From Bog-473 sp036489775 (GTDB taxonomy: Bacteria; Actinomycetota; Acidimicrobiia; Acidimicrobiales; RAAP-2), in the NCBI GenBank assembly GCA_036489775.1, contig DASXFC010000032.1, forward strand, positions 62,001 through 126,000: a DNA stretch of 64,000 nucleotides, read 5' to 3'. This document shows positions 34,690-42,639 of this stretch, piece by piece (position 1 is the first letter of the stretch; each line of letters begins with the position of its first letter). A model generated the notes under the pieces. It ran no database searches. It saw only the letters and a list, made by a program, of their open reading frames with translations, and had not been told where the DNA came from. The position numbers were made by a program, and so were the translations under genes.

Positions 34690-35828
34690 CGCCGGTGCGG
34701 GCGGGCTTCGGCCAGGCCGTCATCACGCCGGCCACTCCAGTGATGCTGGCCGGATTCGGGGACCGGGTCGAGCTGGCGACCGAGGTGCACGACGATCTCG
34801 AGGTCCGGGCGCTCTATCTGGCCGGAGGTGGGGGCGACGCGACCGGTGGGGCCGTCTGTCTGATTGTCTGCGATCTGCTGGGGATGTCGACCTCATTCGC
34901 CGATCCCATCCGGCGAGCCGTGGCCGGAGATCTTGGTCTTGACCCCTCGCACGTACTCACGGCCTGCACCCACACGCACTCGGGACCGAGCTGCATCGCG
35001 GGCTCGGAAGCGATCGGTTGGCCGACGCCCACCGGCTACGCGGAACAGCTGCTGGCCGGGTGTCGCACCGCCGCGGCCGAGGCGCGTCATGCGGCCACTC
35101 CGGCCACGCTGGCCTACCGGAGAGCTCCCTTGCCCGAGGGGATCTCGGTCAATCGACGAGGGCTGCCCTACGCGCCTTGGTTGGCGTTGCTCGACATCCA
35201 GGCGCTCGACGGAGCCCGGGTGGGAGTGCTGGCCAACCTGGCCGTTCATCCGGTGGCCTTGGGGCCCGAATGCCTGGCCGTGTCGGCGGACTGGGTGGCG
35301 CCATTCCGCAGCTCGCTCGAGGCGGCACTCGGGGGTACGGCCGTGATGCTCTCGGGCGCCCTGGGTGACGTCAATCCGCGCCATGTGCATCGGCAGGACA
35401 ACGACTGCGCCGCCAATGGCTTCGATGAGGCAGAAGAATTGGGAAGAGAGCTGGCCCAGGCGGTGCAAGGTGAAGTGGGTTCGGCAGAGATCCTCAGTGC
35501 GGGGATCGAGGTGGTTCGGTGCGAGGAATTCTCGGCGCCGGTCGGGGGCACCTTGTTGTCCATGCTGGGCGGTGCCGACTCCATGTCTGTCGACCTACTC
35601 GAGTGGTCGCTCGGGGGAGCTCGTTTGGTCTCGTTGCCCGGTGAGGCCTTCCACGCCTTCGGGCTGGCGGTGGAAGCGGCTCGGGCGGAGCCTCTCTTGC
35701 TGGCTGGCCTGGCCCCGGCCTGGCTCGGGTACCTCCCGGTGCCGTTCACCGAGGGCTATGAGGAGCAGATGAGCATGGGCGAACCGTTTGTGCGGGCCCT
35801 GCATGCTGCGCTCACCATCCCGTCATGA
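34686..35828 (+). CDS. Neutral/alkaline ceramidase-like hydrolase (N-terminal domain type)
   Basis: A 380-residue protein resembling the N-terminal domain of neutral ceramidases: MTPVRAGFGQAVITPATPVM, the zinc-site segment TACTHTHSGPSC, and GALGDVNPRHVHRQ near residue 230. It has no signal peptide, unlike secreted ceramidases, and lacks their C-terminal domain, so it is probably cytoplasmic and hydrolyses an amide in another metabolite. It is coupled to the Gfo/Idh/MocA gene by a 4-nt overlap. The shared operon with an aminotransferase suggests an N-acylated amino-sugar or amino-cyclitol as substrate. Confidence 0.8.
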   Translation: MTPVRAGFGQAVITPATPVMLAGFGDRVELATEVHDDLEVRALYLAGGGGDATGGAVCLIVCDLLGMSTSFADPIRRAVAGDLGLDPSHVLTACTHTHSGPSCIAGSEAIGWPTPTGYAEQLLAGCRTAAAEARHAATPATLAYRRAPLPEGISVNRRGLPYAPWLALLDIQALDGARVGVLANLAVHPVALGPECLAVSADWVAPFRSSLEAALGGTAVMLSGALGDVNPRHVHRQDNDCAANGFDEAEELGRELAQAVQGEVGSAEILSAGIEVVRCEEFSAPVGGTLLSMLGGADSMSVDLLEWSLGGARLVSLPGEAFHAFGLAVEAARAEPLLLAGLAPAWLGYLPVPFTEGYEEQMSMGEPFVRALHAALTIPS

Positions 35829-35853
35829 TGGCGTGACCCGAGAAAGAAGATCG

Positions 35854-36942
35854 GTGGCCGAAGTCCCCGAACCTGGCGAGTTGTCCGAGTGGGGTCTCTA
35901 TGACCCGAGCGGCCCGGGCGCGCCCGAACTCTTGCGGTTACTCAACTTCGTCTTCTCGCTCGGAGCGAAGCGCAATGAGGTCGAGCGCGCCCTCGCCACT
36001 GGTCGTTTGACTGCGCTGGCTCTCGACCTCTCGATCAGTCCTTCGACTGAGAGCCTCGAACTCAGCACCCTGGACAGAGAGAACGGTGCCGACCCCATCG
36101 GCGTGTGGTGGTCAGCGCTCGGACTGCCCAATGAGCAGACGATGCCGCTCCGGGTCACGACCGACGCGGCCCATGCCCTCGAGGTGTTCGCCGGCCTGGC
36201 CGATCTGGTCGGCCGTGAGGCGGCACTGGACGTAGCCCGAGTGGTCGGATCATCAGCGGCACGGATGGCCGAGGCGCTCGCCTGGGCTACCCGCACCAGA
36301 GTTGAGATCCCACGGCTCGATTCGGGGGTGAGCTATGCCGACGTCGTCGAGGAATACACGGTCGTCGGCCGCGAGGCGCTCCCGGAATTTCTCAACGCCC
36401 TGAACGCTGTCTTTCGGCGCCACTTGGTCGTCGTGGCCTCGCAGTTGTGGTCGACCGATGAGGATCGGGCGGCGATACAGCTCGAACGCACCGTCGGCTT
36501 CGCCGACCTCGTTGGGTCAACCGCCGTCATGGGACAGTCCAGCCCGGCCCAGATCGCCGCCATGGTGCGCTCGTTCGAGGCGCTGGTCTGGGCTCTCGTC
36601 ACCGAGGTCGGCGGACGGGTGGTCAAAGTCATCGGCGATGAGGCCATGTTCGTGGTCAATGATCCAGTCAGTGCCGTCGAGGTGGCCCGCCGCCTGGTGG
36701 CCGAGTCCACCACCCCGGTACGGGTGGGTCTGGCCGCTGGCCAGGTCATTGGGTTCTTCGGGGATTACTACGGCGACACGGTCAATCTGGCCGCCCGTCT
36801 GGTGCACATCGCCGACGATGCCGGCATCGTGGTGTCCGAGTCGGTGCGGGATGGAAGTGATTCGATCGACTTCGTCGCGCTGCCACCAATGTCCCTCAAG
36901 GGGTTCGCCCAGTCGATCCCGGTGTTCCGGGTCCCGGCGTAG
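35854..36942 (+). CDS. Class III adenylate/guanylate cyclase with Rv1264-like regulatory N-terminus
   Basis: A soluble 362-residue cyclase. The C-terminal catalytic domain shows the metal Asp in TVGFADLVGSTAVMG, the second in VVKVIGDEAMFVVND with the purine-specifying Lys, and the transition-state Asn/Arg in DTVNLAARL. The first about 200 residues are helical (LLRLLNFVFSLGAKRNEVE and DLVGREAALDVARVVG) and resemble the autoinhibitory pH-sensing domain of mycobacterial Rv1264. I chose GTG 35854, which follows AGAAAGAAGA; GTG 35833 lacks a binding site. Probably makes cAMP. Confidence 0.88.
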   Translation: MAEVPEPGELSEWGLYDPSGPGAPELLRLLNFVFSLGAKRNEVERALATGRLTALALDLSISPSTESLELSTLDRENGADPIGVWWSALGLPNEQTMPLRVTTDAAHALEVFAGLADLVGREAALDVARVVGSSAARMAEALAWATRTRVEIPRLDSGVSYADVVEEYTVVGREALPEFLNALNAVFRRHLVVVASQLWSTDEDRAAIQLERTVGFADLVGSTAVMGQSSPAQIAAMVRSFEALVWALVTEVGGRVVKVIGDEAMFVVNDPVSAVEVARRLVAESTTPVRVGLAAGQVIGFFGDYYGDTVNLAARLVHIADDAGIVVSESVRDGSDSIDFVALPPMSLKGFAQSIPVFRVPA

Positions 36943-36952
36943 TGCTCAGGCA

Positions 36953-36958
36953 TACGCT
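36953..36958 (+). promoter_or_regulatory. -10-like TACGCT before the VOC gene
   Basis: TACGCT ends 6 nt before ATG 36965, matching the leaderless pattern of the window. Its survival next to a frameshifted gene suggests the lesion is recent or an artefact. Confidence 0.4.
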
Positions 36959-36964
36959 CATGCC

Positions 36965-37320
36965 ATGGGCCTTGATGTCGACGTTCTGTTCGCAGGGATC
37001 CCAGTTAGTGACATCGCTCGGGTGCTGGGTTCTACGAGCGCTTGATCGGACGACCGGCCGATGTTCTGGTCCACGACAACGAAGTCATGTGGCACCTGGC
37101 CGACCAGGGTTGGCTCTACGTGGTGACGGATCCAGAGCGGGCAGGCCATTCGTTGGTGTCGCTGGCGGTGTCTGACCTCGATGCCACTTTGCTCGACTTG
37201 GCTGGACGCGGCCTGGAGGCGGAGTCATTGGAGGAGATACCTGGCGCCGGCCGTAAGGCGAACCTGCTCGATCCCGACGGCAACGGCGTGTCCTTACTAG
37301 AGGTCGTGCACCCCAGCTGA
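36965..37320 (+). pseudogene. VOC (glyoxalase/bleomycin resistance) family protein, frameshifted
   Basis: From ATG 36965 the frame reads MGLDVDVLFAGIPVSDIARV, the usual VOC start, then LGSTSA and a stop at 37043. In the next frame the sequence continues YERLIGRPADVLVHDNEVMW to GRKANLLDPDGNGVSLLEVV, ending at 37320. Insertion of one base near CTGGGTTCTAC (about 37025-37035) would join them as ...LGFYERLIGRP..., an intact protein of about 118 residues. The lesion lies next to GGG and TT runs, so a sequencing error is possible. Substrate unknown. Confidence 0.75.
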
Positions 37321-37389
37321 GGAAGCGGAAGGCGGCCGCCGAAATCAGCATGACCTCTATTCGGGCCGGTCCCAGAGCAAGATATCCGA

Positions 37390-38667
37390 GTGTTCGGACC
37401 GGTAGTTGGGCGGCTGCTGGTTGGAGTCGGGTTCGCCGTCACGCTCACCATTGCGCTGGCCACGCCAGCCAGCCCGACCCAAGCGGTCCGAAGATCGGCC
37501 GCACCAGCGATCGCAATGCGAACCCTCACGTGCGACGAAGATATGGGTGCCGGGACTGGACCTAATCCAGCCGGGACCGTAACGATCGGCCCCGTCGGGC
37601 TCCTTGGAGTCGTCGCATCGAAGCTGCTCACATTGGCGCGTCTCAGTGACGGAGTCCTCTGGTTTAAGACCTATATCGTCATCTCCAACGCAAAGGACAG
37701 CCGAGTGACGCTGTCGGTCCGTTCTCTGAGCGGAGGAAAGGTTGGTCTCGACTGGGGAACTCAACAATCGAGTAACCCCAAACCTTCCCTCTACACGCCG
37801 TTGAACAGCCTGAAGGTGACCACGTTGTCGATGCCTCTTTGCGATGGAACAAGCGCTGGTTTTCCGGGTGGATTCGTGATGACCAAACCCCTCTGCGCTC
37901 AGGTCACCGCAACCGCCGGGAAGGTAAGGCGGAGCGAACGACTGTCCTTCGGCGGGGCGACATGTCAAGTTGATGCTGCAGTCACCACGACGACTGCTGG
38001 CAATCACATGGCCAACAGCGTTGCCGCCGCGCTTCCAGTTGTGAGGTGTCCCACTCAGTACGCAATTACCACGCCGGTCACGAAACCAACCCCGTCCACC
38101 CTGGTGGTGGAGGTGCCCGCCAATCAGGAGTCGGCCTTGGCTGTCTATTCCGATACCGACGAAATCGAGATGGTGCTTGCTCCGAGAGGCTGGAAATGCC
38201 AGGCCGGCTACGGGGCAGATGGGAGCGGTGCGATCAGCGTCTATCCCCGTGAGGAATCGACGCCTCGTCCCTTTAGCAAGGTAAAGATCCGTCCCAACTC
38301 GACGGACGAGGGAATCACCCTTCTCGAGACAGGTGGAAGCCCGGTCCAAGCGGCATTCGCGGCTTGCCCCTACTTCACCAGTGCTGCTGCGCTGAATCGG
38401 CAGGATGGGCTCAGCAACTGCACCAAGCTGCCGGTCCATTCGGTCGTTGAACCCATTTCTCAAGACGCAGTCGACTTCGCCATCGCCGCCGGTCAGACCG
38501 TTTCTCGGGTTCCCTCCGGTGGTCGTGACGTCACCAATGGCGTCGTCCTCTACACGGCCGCGGCGCAACCAGGCACCTACGAAGGAACCTGCACCCTGCC
38601 GCAAAGCGAGCACGCTGTTTGCACCACGACGCTCAACGATATGGTGGACCGATACAGCGGCAAGTAA
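37390..38667 (+). CDS. Secreted protein of unknown function
   Basis: I do not recognise this 425-residue protein. It has a clear signal peptide (RLLVGVGFAVTLTIALATPASP) with a likely cleavage after ASA/TQA-type residues, and no further membrane segments. Ten or more cysteines are spread along the mature part (for example LTCDEDMG, SMPLCDGT, FAACPYF, EGTCTLP), suggesting several disulfides and an extracellular location. Start GTG 37390. Codon use is less GC-biased than in neighbouring housekeeping genes. The long opposing frame (37357-38613) is judged a shadow because it lacks a domain or plausible start. Confidence 0.6.
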   Translation: MFGPVVGRLLVGVGFAVTLTIALATPASPTQAVRRSAAPAIAMRTLTCDEDMGAGTGPNPAGTVTIGPVGLLGVVASKLLTLARLSDGVLWFKTYIVISNAKDSRVTLSVRSLSGGKVGLDWGTQQSSNPKPSLYTPLNSLKVTTLSMPLCDGTSAGFPGGFVMTKPLCAQVTATAGKVRRSERLSFGGATCQVDAAVTTTTAGNHMANSVAAALPVVRCPTQYAITTPVTKPTPSTLVVEVPANQESALAVYSDTDEIEMVLAPRGWKCQAGYGADGSGAISVYPREESTPRPFSKVKIRPNSTDEGITLLETGGSPVQAAFAACPYFTSAAALNRQDGLSNCTKLPVHSVVEPISQDAVDFAIAAGQTVSRVPSGGRDVTNGVVLYTAAAQPGTYEGTCTLPQSEHAVCTTTLNDMVDRYSGK

Positions 38668-38978
38668 GTAGTCCCATGACTGTAAATACCTATCCCATCA
38701 GTGATCGACTACTCGATGTGATCTGAACCGACCTCACCTCGGAAGCCCAACAACTTCAGGATGAGCTTGCCAATTCGACTCGGCTTCTGGCGCCGCTGGG
38801 CCTCCACGGCTTCATGTTCGTGACCCTTGGTCACATGTACCGGAAAGTTGTATCCCTTCGGGTTGGCCTCCACCGCTTGCAACTTAGTTGGCCAACGGGC
38901 CATTTCCTCTGTCCCCGATTTCGGTTGGGCTGCTACCTTCGGCGTTGGATTCGATTACGTGCTGGCGCACGTGATCGC
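38668..38978. other. Intergenic stretch with one candidate small gene
   Basis: Between the secreted protein and the lipase. It is of lower GC and contains the 64-codon candidate on the minus strand (38709-38903), listed separately. Upstream in-frame extension of the lipase into this region gives arginine-rich sequence without a signal peptide and is rejected. Confidence 0.5.
38709..38903 (-). CDS. Small basic hypothetical protein
   Basis: A 64-codon frame starting ATG 38903, preceded by GGGGACAGAGGAA. The product is basic and partly amphipathic (RIGKLILKLLGFRG) with GYNFPVHVTKGHEHEAVEAQ in the middle. No family is recognised. It is divergent from the lipase, leaving about 75 nt for two promoters. 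The composition looks protein-like, but length is too short to be certain. Confidence 0.4.
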   Translation of the reverse strand: MARWPTKLQAVEANPKGYNFPVHVTKGHEHEAVEAQRRQKPSRIGKLILKLLGFRGEVGSDHIE

Positions 38979-39995
38979 ATGAGGATGGGGGTCACGGTGC
39001 GCGTAGGCCAGGTGGTGGCAGGGCTAGTGCTGGCGGCGATGATCCTCGGTCCGACGATCTTGGTTACTCCCGGTGAGGCGCAGTCGTCCGTTCCGGGATC
39101 GAATTCGGTCTTCGCCAACGCCCCATACCGGGTCGAATTCAACCTGGCATCCGTGGGTGCGAATCCGATCGTCGACCCCACCGCCTCTCCGACCGGCGCG
39201 AACATTTGGTCGTGTAAGCCATCAGCCGAGCATCCCGACCCGGTTGTTCTCGTCCACGGCTTAGGAGCCACCATGGCGGAGAATTGGTCCACCATGGCAC
39301 CGATGCTGGCTGACAACGGCTACTGCGTCTTCGCCTTGACCTACGGCCTTGACCCAGGGGAGGACTACGTCGGTGGTCTGCAACCAATGGAGGAGAGTAG
39401 CCAGCAGTTGGCCAGTTTCGTCAACCGTGTTCTCGCCAGCACCCGTGCGTCGAAGGTCGACCTGGTGGGTCATTCCGAAGGCACTGTGATGCCGCAGTAC
39501 TACCTCAAGTTTCTCGGTGGGGCGGCAAAGGTCAGTCGCTACGTGGCCATCGCCCCCCTCTACCAGGGCACCACTCTGTACGGGTTCTCAGCCGTGATCA
39601 ACATGCTGGAGAAGTACTTCCCAAGCGTGGCCGCCCCGATCGAATCTGCGGTGGACAGTGAGTGCGGGTCATGTCAGGAGTTCCTCCACGGCTCGCCCTT
39701 CCTCACGCATCTTTATGCGAATGGCTTCTACGCCGTGCCGGGCGTGACCTACACGACGATCATGAGCAGGTACGACGAGTTGGTCGTTCCATATACCTCA
39801 GGCGAACTGAATGCCCCGAATGCCACCAACATCGTCGTGCAGAACCAGTGCTCACTCGATTTCTCCGAGCACGTCACGCTGGCCTTCGATCCGATCGTTG
39901 GGCAGGACATCTTGAACGCCCTCGATCCGGGGGACGCTCAGAAGGTTCCCTGCACCCTGGTCCTGCCGGGCATTGGCGCTCCGTACTTTCCTTGA
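38979..39995 (+). CDS. Secreted lipase (class 2 / EstA-like alpha/beta hydrolase)
   Basis: An exported lipase or esterase of 338 residues. Signal peptide VVAGLVLAAMILGPTILVTP; the domain shows PVVLVHGLGATMAENWSTMA (oxyanion loop), the nucleophile elbow VDLVGHSEGTVMPQYYL and the catalytic histidine in SEHVTLAFDP. Layout matches actinobacterial lipase class 2 proteins, which often act on triacylglycerols or cell-surface esters. I chose ATG 38979 (ATG 38985 is also possible); the frame upstream to 38814 is not signal-like. Confidence 0.85.
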   Translation: MRMGVTVRVGQVVAGLVLAAMILGPTILVTPGEAQSSVPGSNSVFANAPYRVEFNLASVGANPIVDPTASPTGANIWSCKPSAEHPDPVVLVHGLGATMAENWSTMAPMLADNGYCVFALTYGLDPGEDYVGGLQPMEESSQQLASFVNRVLASTRASKVDLVGHSEGTVMPQYYLKFLGGAAKVSRYVAIAPLYQGTTLYGFSAVINMLEKYFPSVAAPIESAVDSECGSCQEFLHGSPFLTHLYANGFYAVPGVTYTTIMSRYDELVVPYTSGELNAPNATNIVVQNQCSLDFSEHVTLAFDPIVGQDILNALDPGDAQKVPCTLVLPGIGAPYFP

Positions 39996-40032
39996 AAACA
40001 TGCGCTGATCGACCTCGTGAGATCCGAGGGTT

Positions 40033-40110
40033 GGACGCCAGCCGCAAGACGAACCCGCTCGATCCCACAGCAACGCCGCGGCCTTACTGCAGGGTGGCTC
40101 CTCATAGAAG
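40033..40110 (+). pseudogene. Decayed 3' fragment of a VOC gene
   Basis: This stretch matches the 3' end of the VOC gene at about 37240-37310 at the DNA level: for example CTCGATCCC followed by CAGCAACG versus CGGCAACG, and CCTTACT. Translated it reads LDASRKTNPLDP, compared with GAGRKANLLDP. A one-base loss after CTCGATCCC breaks the frame. No start or N-terminal part is left. It is either a duplicated tail or the remains of a second VOC gene. Confidence 0.5.
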
Positions 40111-40125
40111 TGTTACACGCCTTGT

Positions 40126-40131
40126 TACGAT
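40126..40131 (+). promoter_or_regulatory. -10-like TACGAT before the four-helix membrane protein
   Basis: TACGAT ends 6 nt before ATG 40138, again the leaderless spacing. No -35 match is evident. Confidence 0.45.
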
Positions 40132-40137
40132 TCGGTC

Positions 40138-40650
40138 ATGATTGTCGGCGATATCTTTAGGCCCGGGCAGTGGACTGACTTTTTTCTTCTGGTCGGAACA
40201 GGCGCAGTCACGCTTACCGGCTTGGTGTTTGTGGCGATGTCGCTGAACGTCAAAGTGATCGCTATCGATGCGACACATCGCAATCGGGCCATAAACACAC
40301 TGACGGGTCTGGCACTGGTGTTTATGCGCTGTGCGCTTGTACTGATGGGAGCGCAAAACCATCGGTCAATAGGCGCAGAACTGTTTGTCGTCTCCGGTAT
40401 TTCGGCGGCCGTATTTATTCGAGGCTACGCCCAAGCGATTCGCATGAGCGATGGTCTAAGGCTCTCGCGCATAGTCGGCGGAGGCCTCGTGCACTTTGCT
40501 GAAATGATCGGCGCAGCACTGTTCTTTTTCGGATCACTGGCCGGTGTTTATATTGCAGCGCTCGCAATCGTTATCAACACTTGCTACATGATTACGGCAG
40601 CATGGCTACTCGTCATTGGCGTTGTCGAACAAAAGACCGAGACCGAGTAG
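40138..40650 (+). CDS. Four-helix membrane protein of unknown function
   Basis: A 170-residue protein with four or more hydrophobic helices: LLVGTGAVTLTGLVFVAMSL, LTGLALVFMRCALVLM, LFVVSGISAAVFI and a C-terminal pair (FFFGSLAGVYIAALAIVINT). The opening WTDFFLLVGTGAVTLTGLVF is typical of an uncharacterised actinobacterial membrane family. GC is visibly lower than around it, and it sits beside decayed genes, so transfer is possible. It converges on the ABC exporter operon. Confidence 0.7.
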   Translation: MIVGDIFRPGQWTDFFLLVGTGAVTLTGLVFVAMSLNVKVIAIDATHRNRAINTLTGLALVFMRCALVLMGAQNHRSIGAELFVVSGISAAVFIRGYAQAIRMSDGLRLSRIVGGGLVHFAEMIGAALFFFGSLAGVYIAALAIVINTCYMITAAWLLVIGVVEQKTETE

Positions 40651-40704
40651 GGAAAGCTCTGCGCCGCCCTGAACCCTCAGTGTCGGATCGAAGAGAGGGA
40701 TTCC

Positions 40705-42639
40705 TCAGCCGGCGTGCGACTGCTGGATCCAGGTGGCATACATGTCGGCGTACATTCCACCTTGGGCCACCAGCTCGTCGTGCGATCCGACTTCGGCCAG
40801 CCGTCCGTTGTCGACCACCACGATGCGGTCGGCCCGCATGGCGGTCGAGAGACGGTGGGCGATCAGGACGGCGGTGCGTTGCTGGAGCAAGACGTCGAGC
40901 GCGGCCTCGATCAATGTCTCTGACTGGAGGTCGAGGTTCGAGGTGGCTTCGTCGAGTACCAGGACTCGCGGCTGGGCCATGAAGGCGCGCGCCAAAGCGA
41001 TGAGCTGGCGTTCGCCCGAGGAAAGGGACTGACCCCTCTCGTGCACGATGGTGTCGAGGCCGTAGGGCATGCGGTTGACCAGTTCGGTCAGTCCGGTGCT
41101 TCGGACGGCCTCCCAGACTTCGTCGTCAGGGGCGCCGGGCCGGGCAAACGAGATGTTGTCTCGGATGGTGCCAGCGAAGAGGAAGGGCTCTTGGGGCACC
41201 ACGCCGAGCTGGCGCCGCAGTGAACCCAGAGTCACGTCGCGCAGGTCGTAGCCGTCGATGAGGACCCGGCCCGCGGTCGGGTCGTAGAAACGGGTGATGA
41301 GTTTGGCCATGGTGGACTTGCCGGCACCGGTGGCGCCGACGAAGGCGACGGTTTCGCCGGGCTCGATGGTGAGATCGACGTCCTCGAGGACCATGGCATC
41401 GGGGTTGTAGGCAAAGCTCACGTGCTCGAAGCGGATCCGGCCTTGCAGCTGTGGCAAGTCGACGGCGTCGGGGCTTTCGAGTACCGAGGGTTCGTTGTCG
41501 AGCAGGTCACGGAGCTTGAAAACCGACGCCCGGCCCTGCTGGAAGGTGTTGTACTGCTGCACCAGCAGCTGAATGGGCGAGAAGAACCGGTTGACGTAGA
41601 GGAAGAAGGCTGTCAGCTGACCGATGTTGATCTGCTGGGGATGGTGCAGGTACATCTCGCCGCCGATCCCGAGGATCAGCAACTGTCCTAAGACGCTGAT
41701 GACTTGCGAGCCCGGGCCGTAGACGCCGTTGATCCGTCCCGTGAAGTAGTTGGCGTCCCGGTAGGCGCCGACCACGTCGCGGTGGTGCTCGACGTTGTGA
41801 CGCTGCCGGTTGTGGGCGGTGACAATCCGGACCCCCTGCAGGCTCTCGGAAAGATCCGCCAGGACCAGGGCAATGCCGTCGCGCACACGGTCGTAACCGC
41901 GCTCGGACGCGCGCTTGAACCAGATGGACATGATGACGAGCGGCGGGAGCACGGCGAAGACGGTGATCTCGGCCAGTCGCACGTTGGTGGCGAACAAGAA
42001 GCCAGTGATCACCACCATGGTGAGACCCTGGATGGCGAACTGGGCCAGGCCGTCCTGGAGGAGCTGCTGGAGGTTCTCGATGTCGCTGGTCATCCGGCTC
42101 ATGACGACGCCGGCCTTCTCCTCGGTGAAGAAGTCGAGTGAGAGGCGCTGCAGGTGACGGAATACCTTGACCCGCAGGTCGTTCATGACCCATGAGGCCA
42201 GGCGACCGGTGACCTTGGCCTGTCCCCACTGGGCGCCCGACGAGATGGCGATGGCCCCCAGGTACAGCGCCGCCATGAGCACGACGATGCCGAAGTCCAG
42301 GTTGTGCGGTGGTGTCATGCCGTGGTTGATGGCATAGGAGACGAAGCTCGGGCCGAGCTGCGTGGCCAGACTGATGATCCCGACCAGGACGCCCGCCAGG
42401 ATGAGCATCCCGGGGTAGACGGTCAGCAGGCTGGTCAGGGACAGCCGCCGGGTCTCGTTGGCCGTGGGGAGCTGGGTGAAAACAGCGTCGGATTCACCGC
42501 GCTCGGGCTCGGACTTGAGGAGCAGGTCGATACCGGCCTGCATCTCGTGGGGGACCCCACCGAACGGAAGGCCGGCCTGGGGCGACCCGGGTGGGCCGCC
42601 GCCGCCCAATGGCGGTCCACCGCCGCCTCCGAACATCAT
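40705..42639 (-). CDS. ABC exporter half-transporter (catalytic-site subunit)
   Basis: A 644-residue type IV ABC exporter half: a Gly/Pro-rich N-terminus (MMFGGGGGPPLGGGGPPGSP), six helices, then an ATPase domain with Walker A GATGAGKS, Walker B VLVLDEATSNLD with the catalytic Glu, and the variant signature LSSGERQ. Its ATG overlaps the stop of the partner half-transporter by 4 nt. Together they form a heterodimer like LmrCD/BmrCD or mycobacterial Rv1218/Rv0194-type drug or lipid exporters. The cargo is not known. Confidence 0.92.
   Translation of the reverse strand: MMFGGGGGPPLGGGGPPGSPQAGLPFGGVPHEMQAGIDLLLKSEPERGESDAVFTQLPTANETRRLSLTSLLTVYPGMLILAGVLVGIISLATQLGPSFVSYAINHGMTPPHNLDFGIVVLMAALYLGAIAISSGAQWGQAKVTGRLASWVMNDLRVKVFRHLQRLSLDFFTEEKAGVVMSRMTSDIENLQQLLQDGLAQFAIQGLTMVVITGFLFATNVRLAEITVFAVLPPLVIMSIWFKRASERGYDRVRDGIALVLADLSESLQGVRIVTAHNRQRHNVEHHRDVVGAYRDANYFTGRINGVYGPGSQVISVLGQLLILGIGGEMYLHHPQQINIGQLTAFFLYVNRFFSPIQLLVQQYNTFQQGRASVFKLRDLLDNEPSVLESPDAVDLPQLQGRIRFEHVSFAYNPDAMVLEDVDLTIEPGETVAFVGATGAGKSTMAKLITRFYDPTAGRVLIDGYDLRDVTLGSLRRQLGVVPQEPFLFAGTIRDNISFARPGAPDDEVWEAVRSTGLTELVNRMPYGLDTIVHERGQSLSSGERQLIALARAFMAQPRVLVLDEATSNLDLQSETLIEAALDVLLQQRTAVLIAHRLSTAMRADRIVVVDNGRLAEVGSHDELVAQGGMYADMYATWIQQSHAG

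Noticed and set aside
37357..38613. Minus-strand open frame of 418 codons opposite the secreted protein
   Set aside because: No signal, domain or ribosome binding site; the plus strand has a clear signal peptide.
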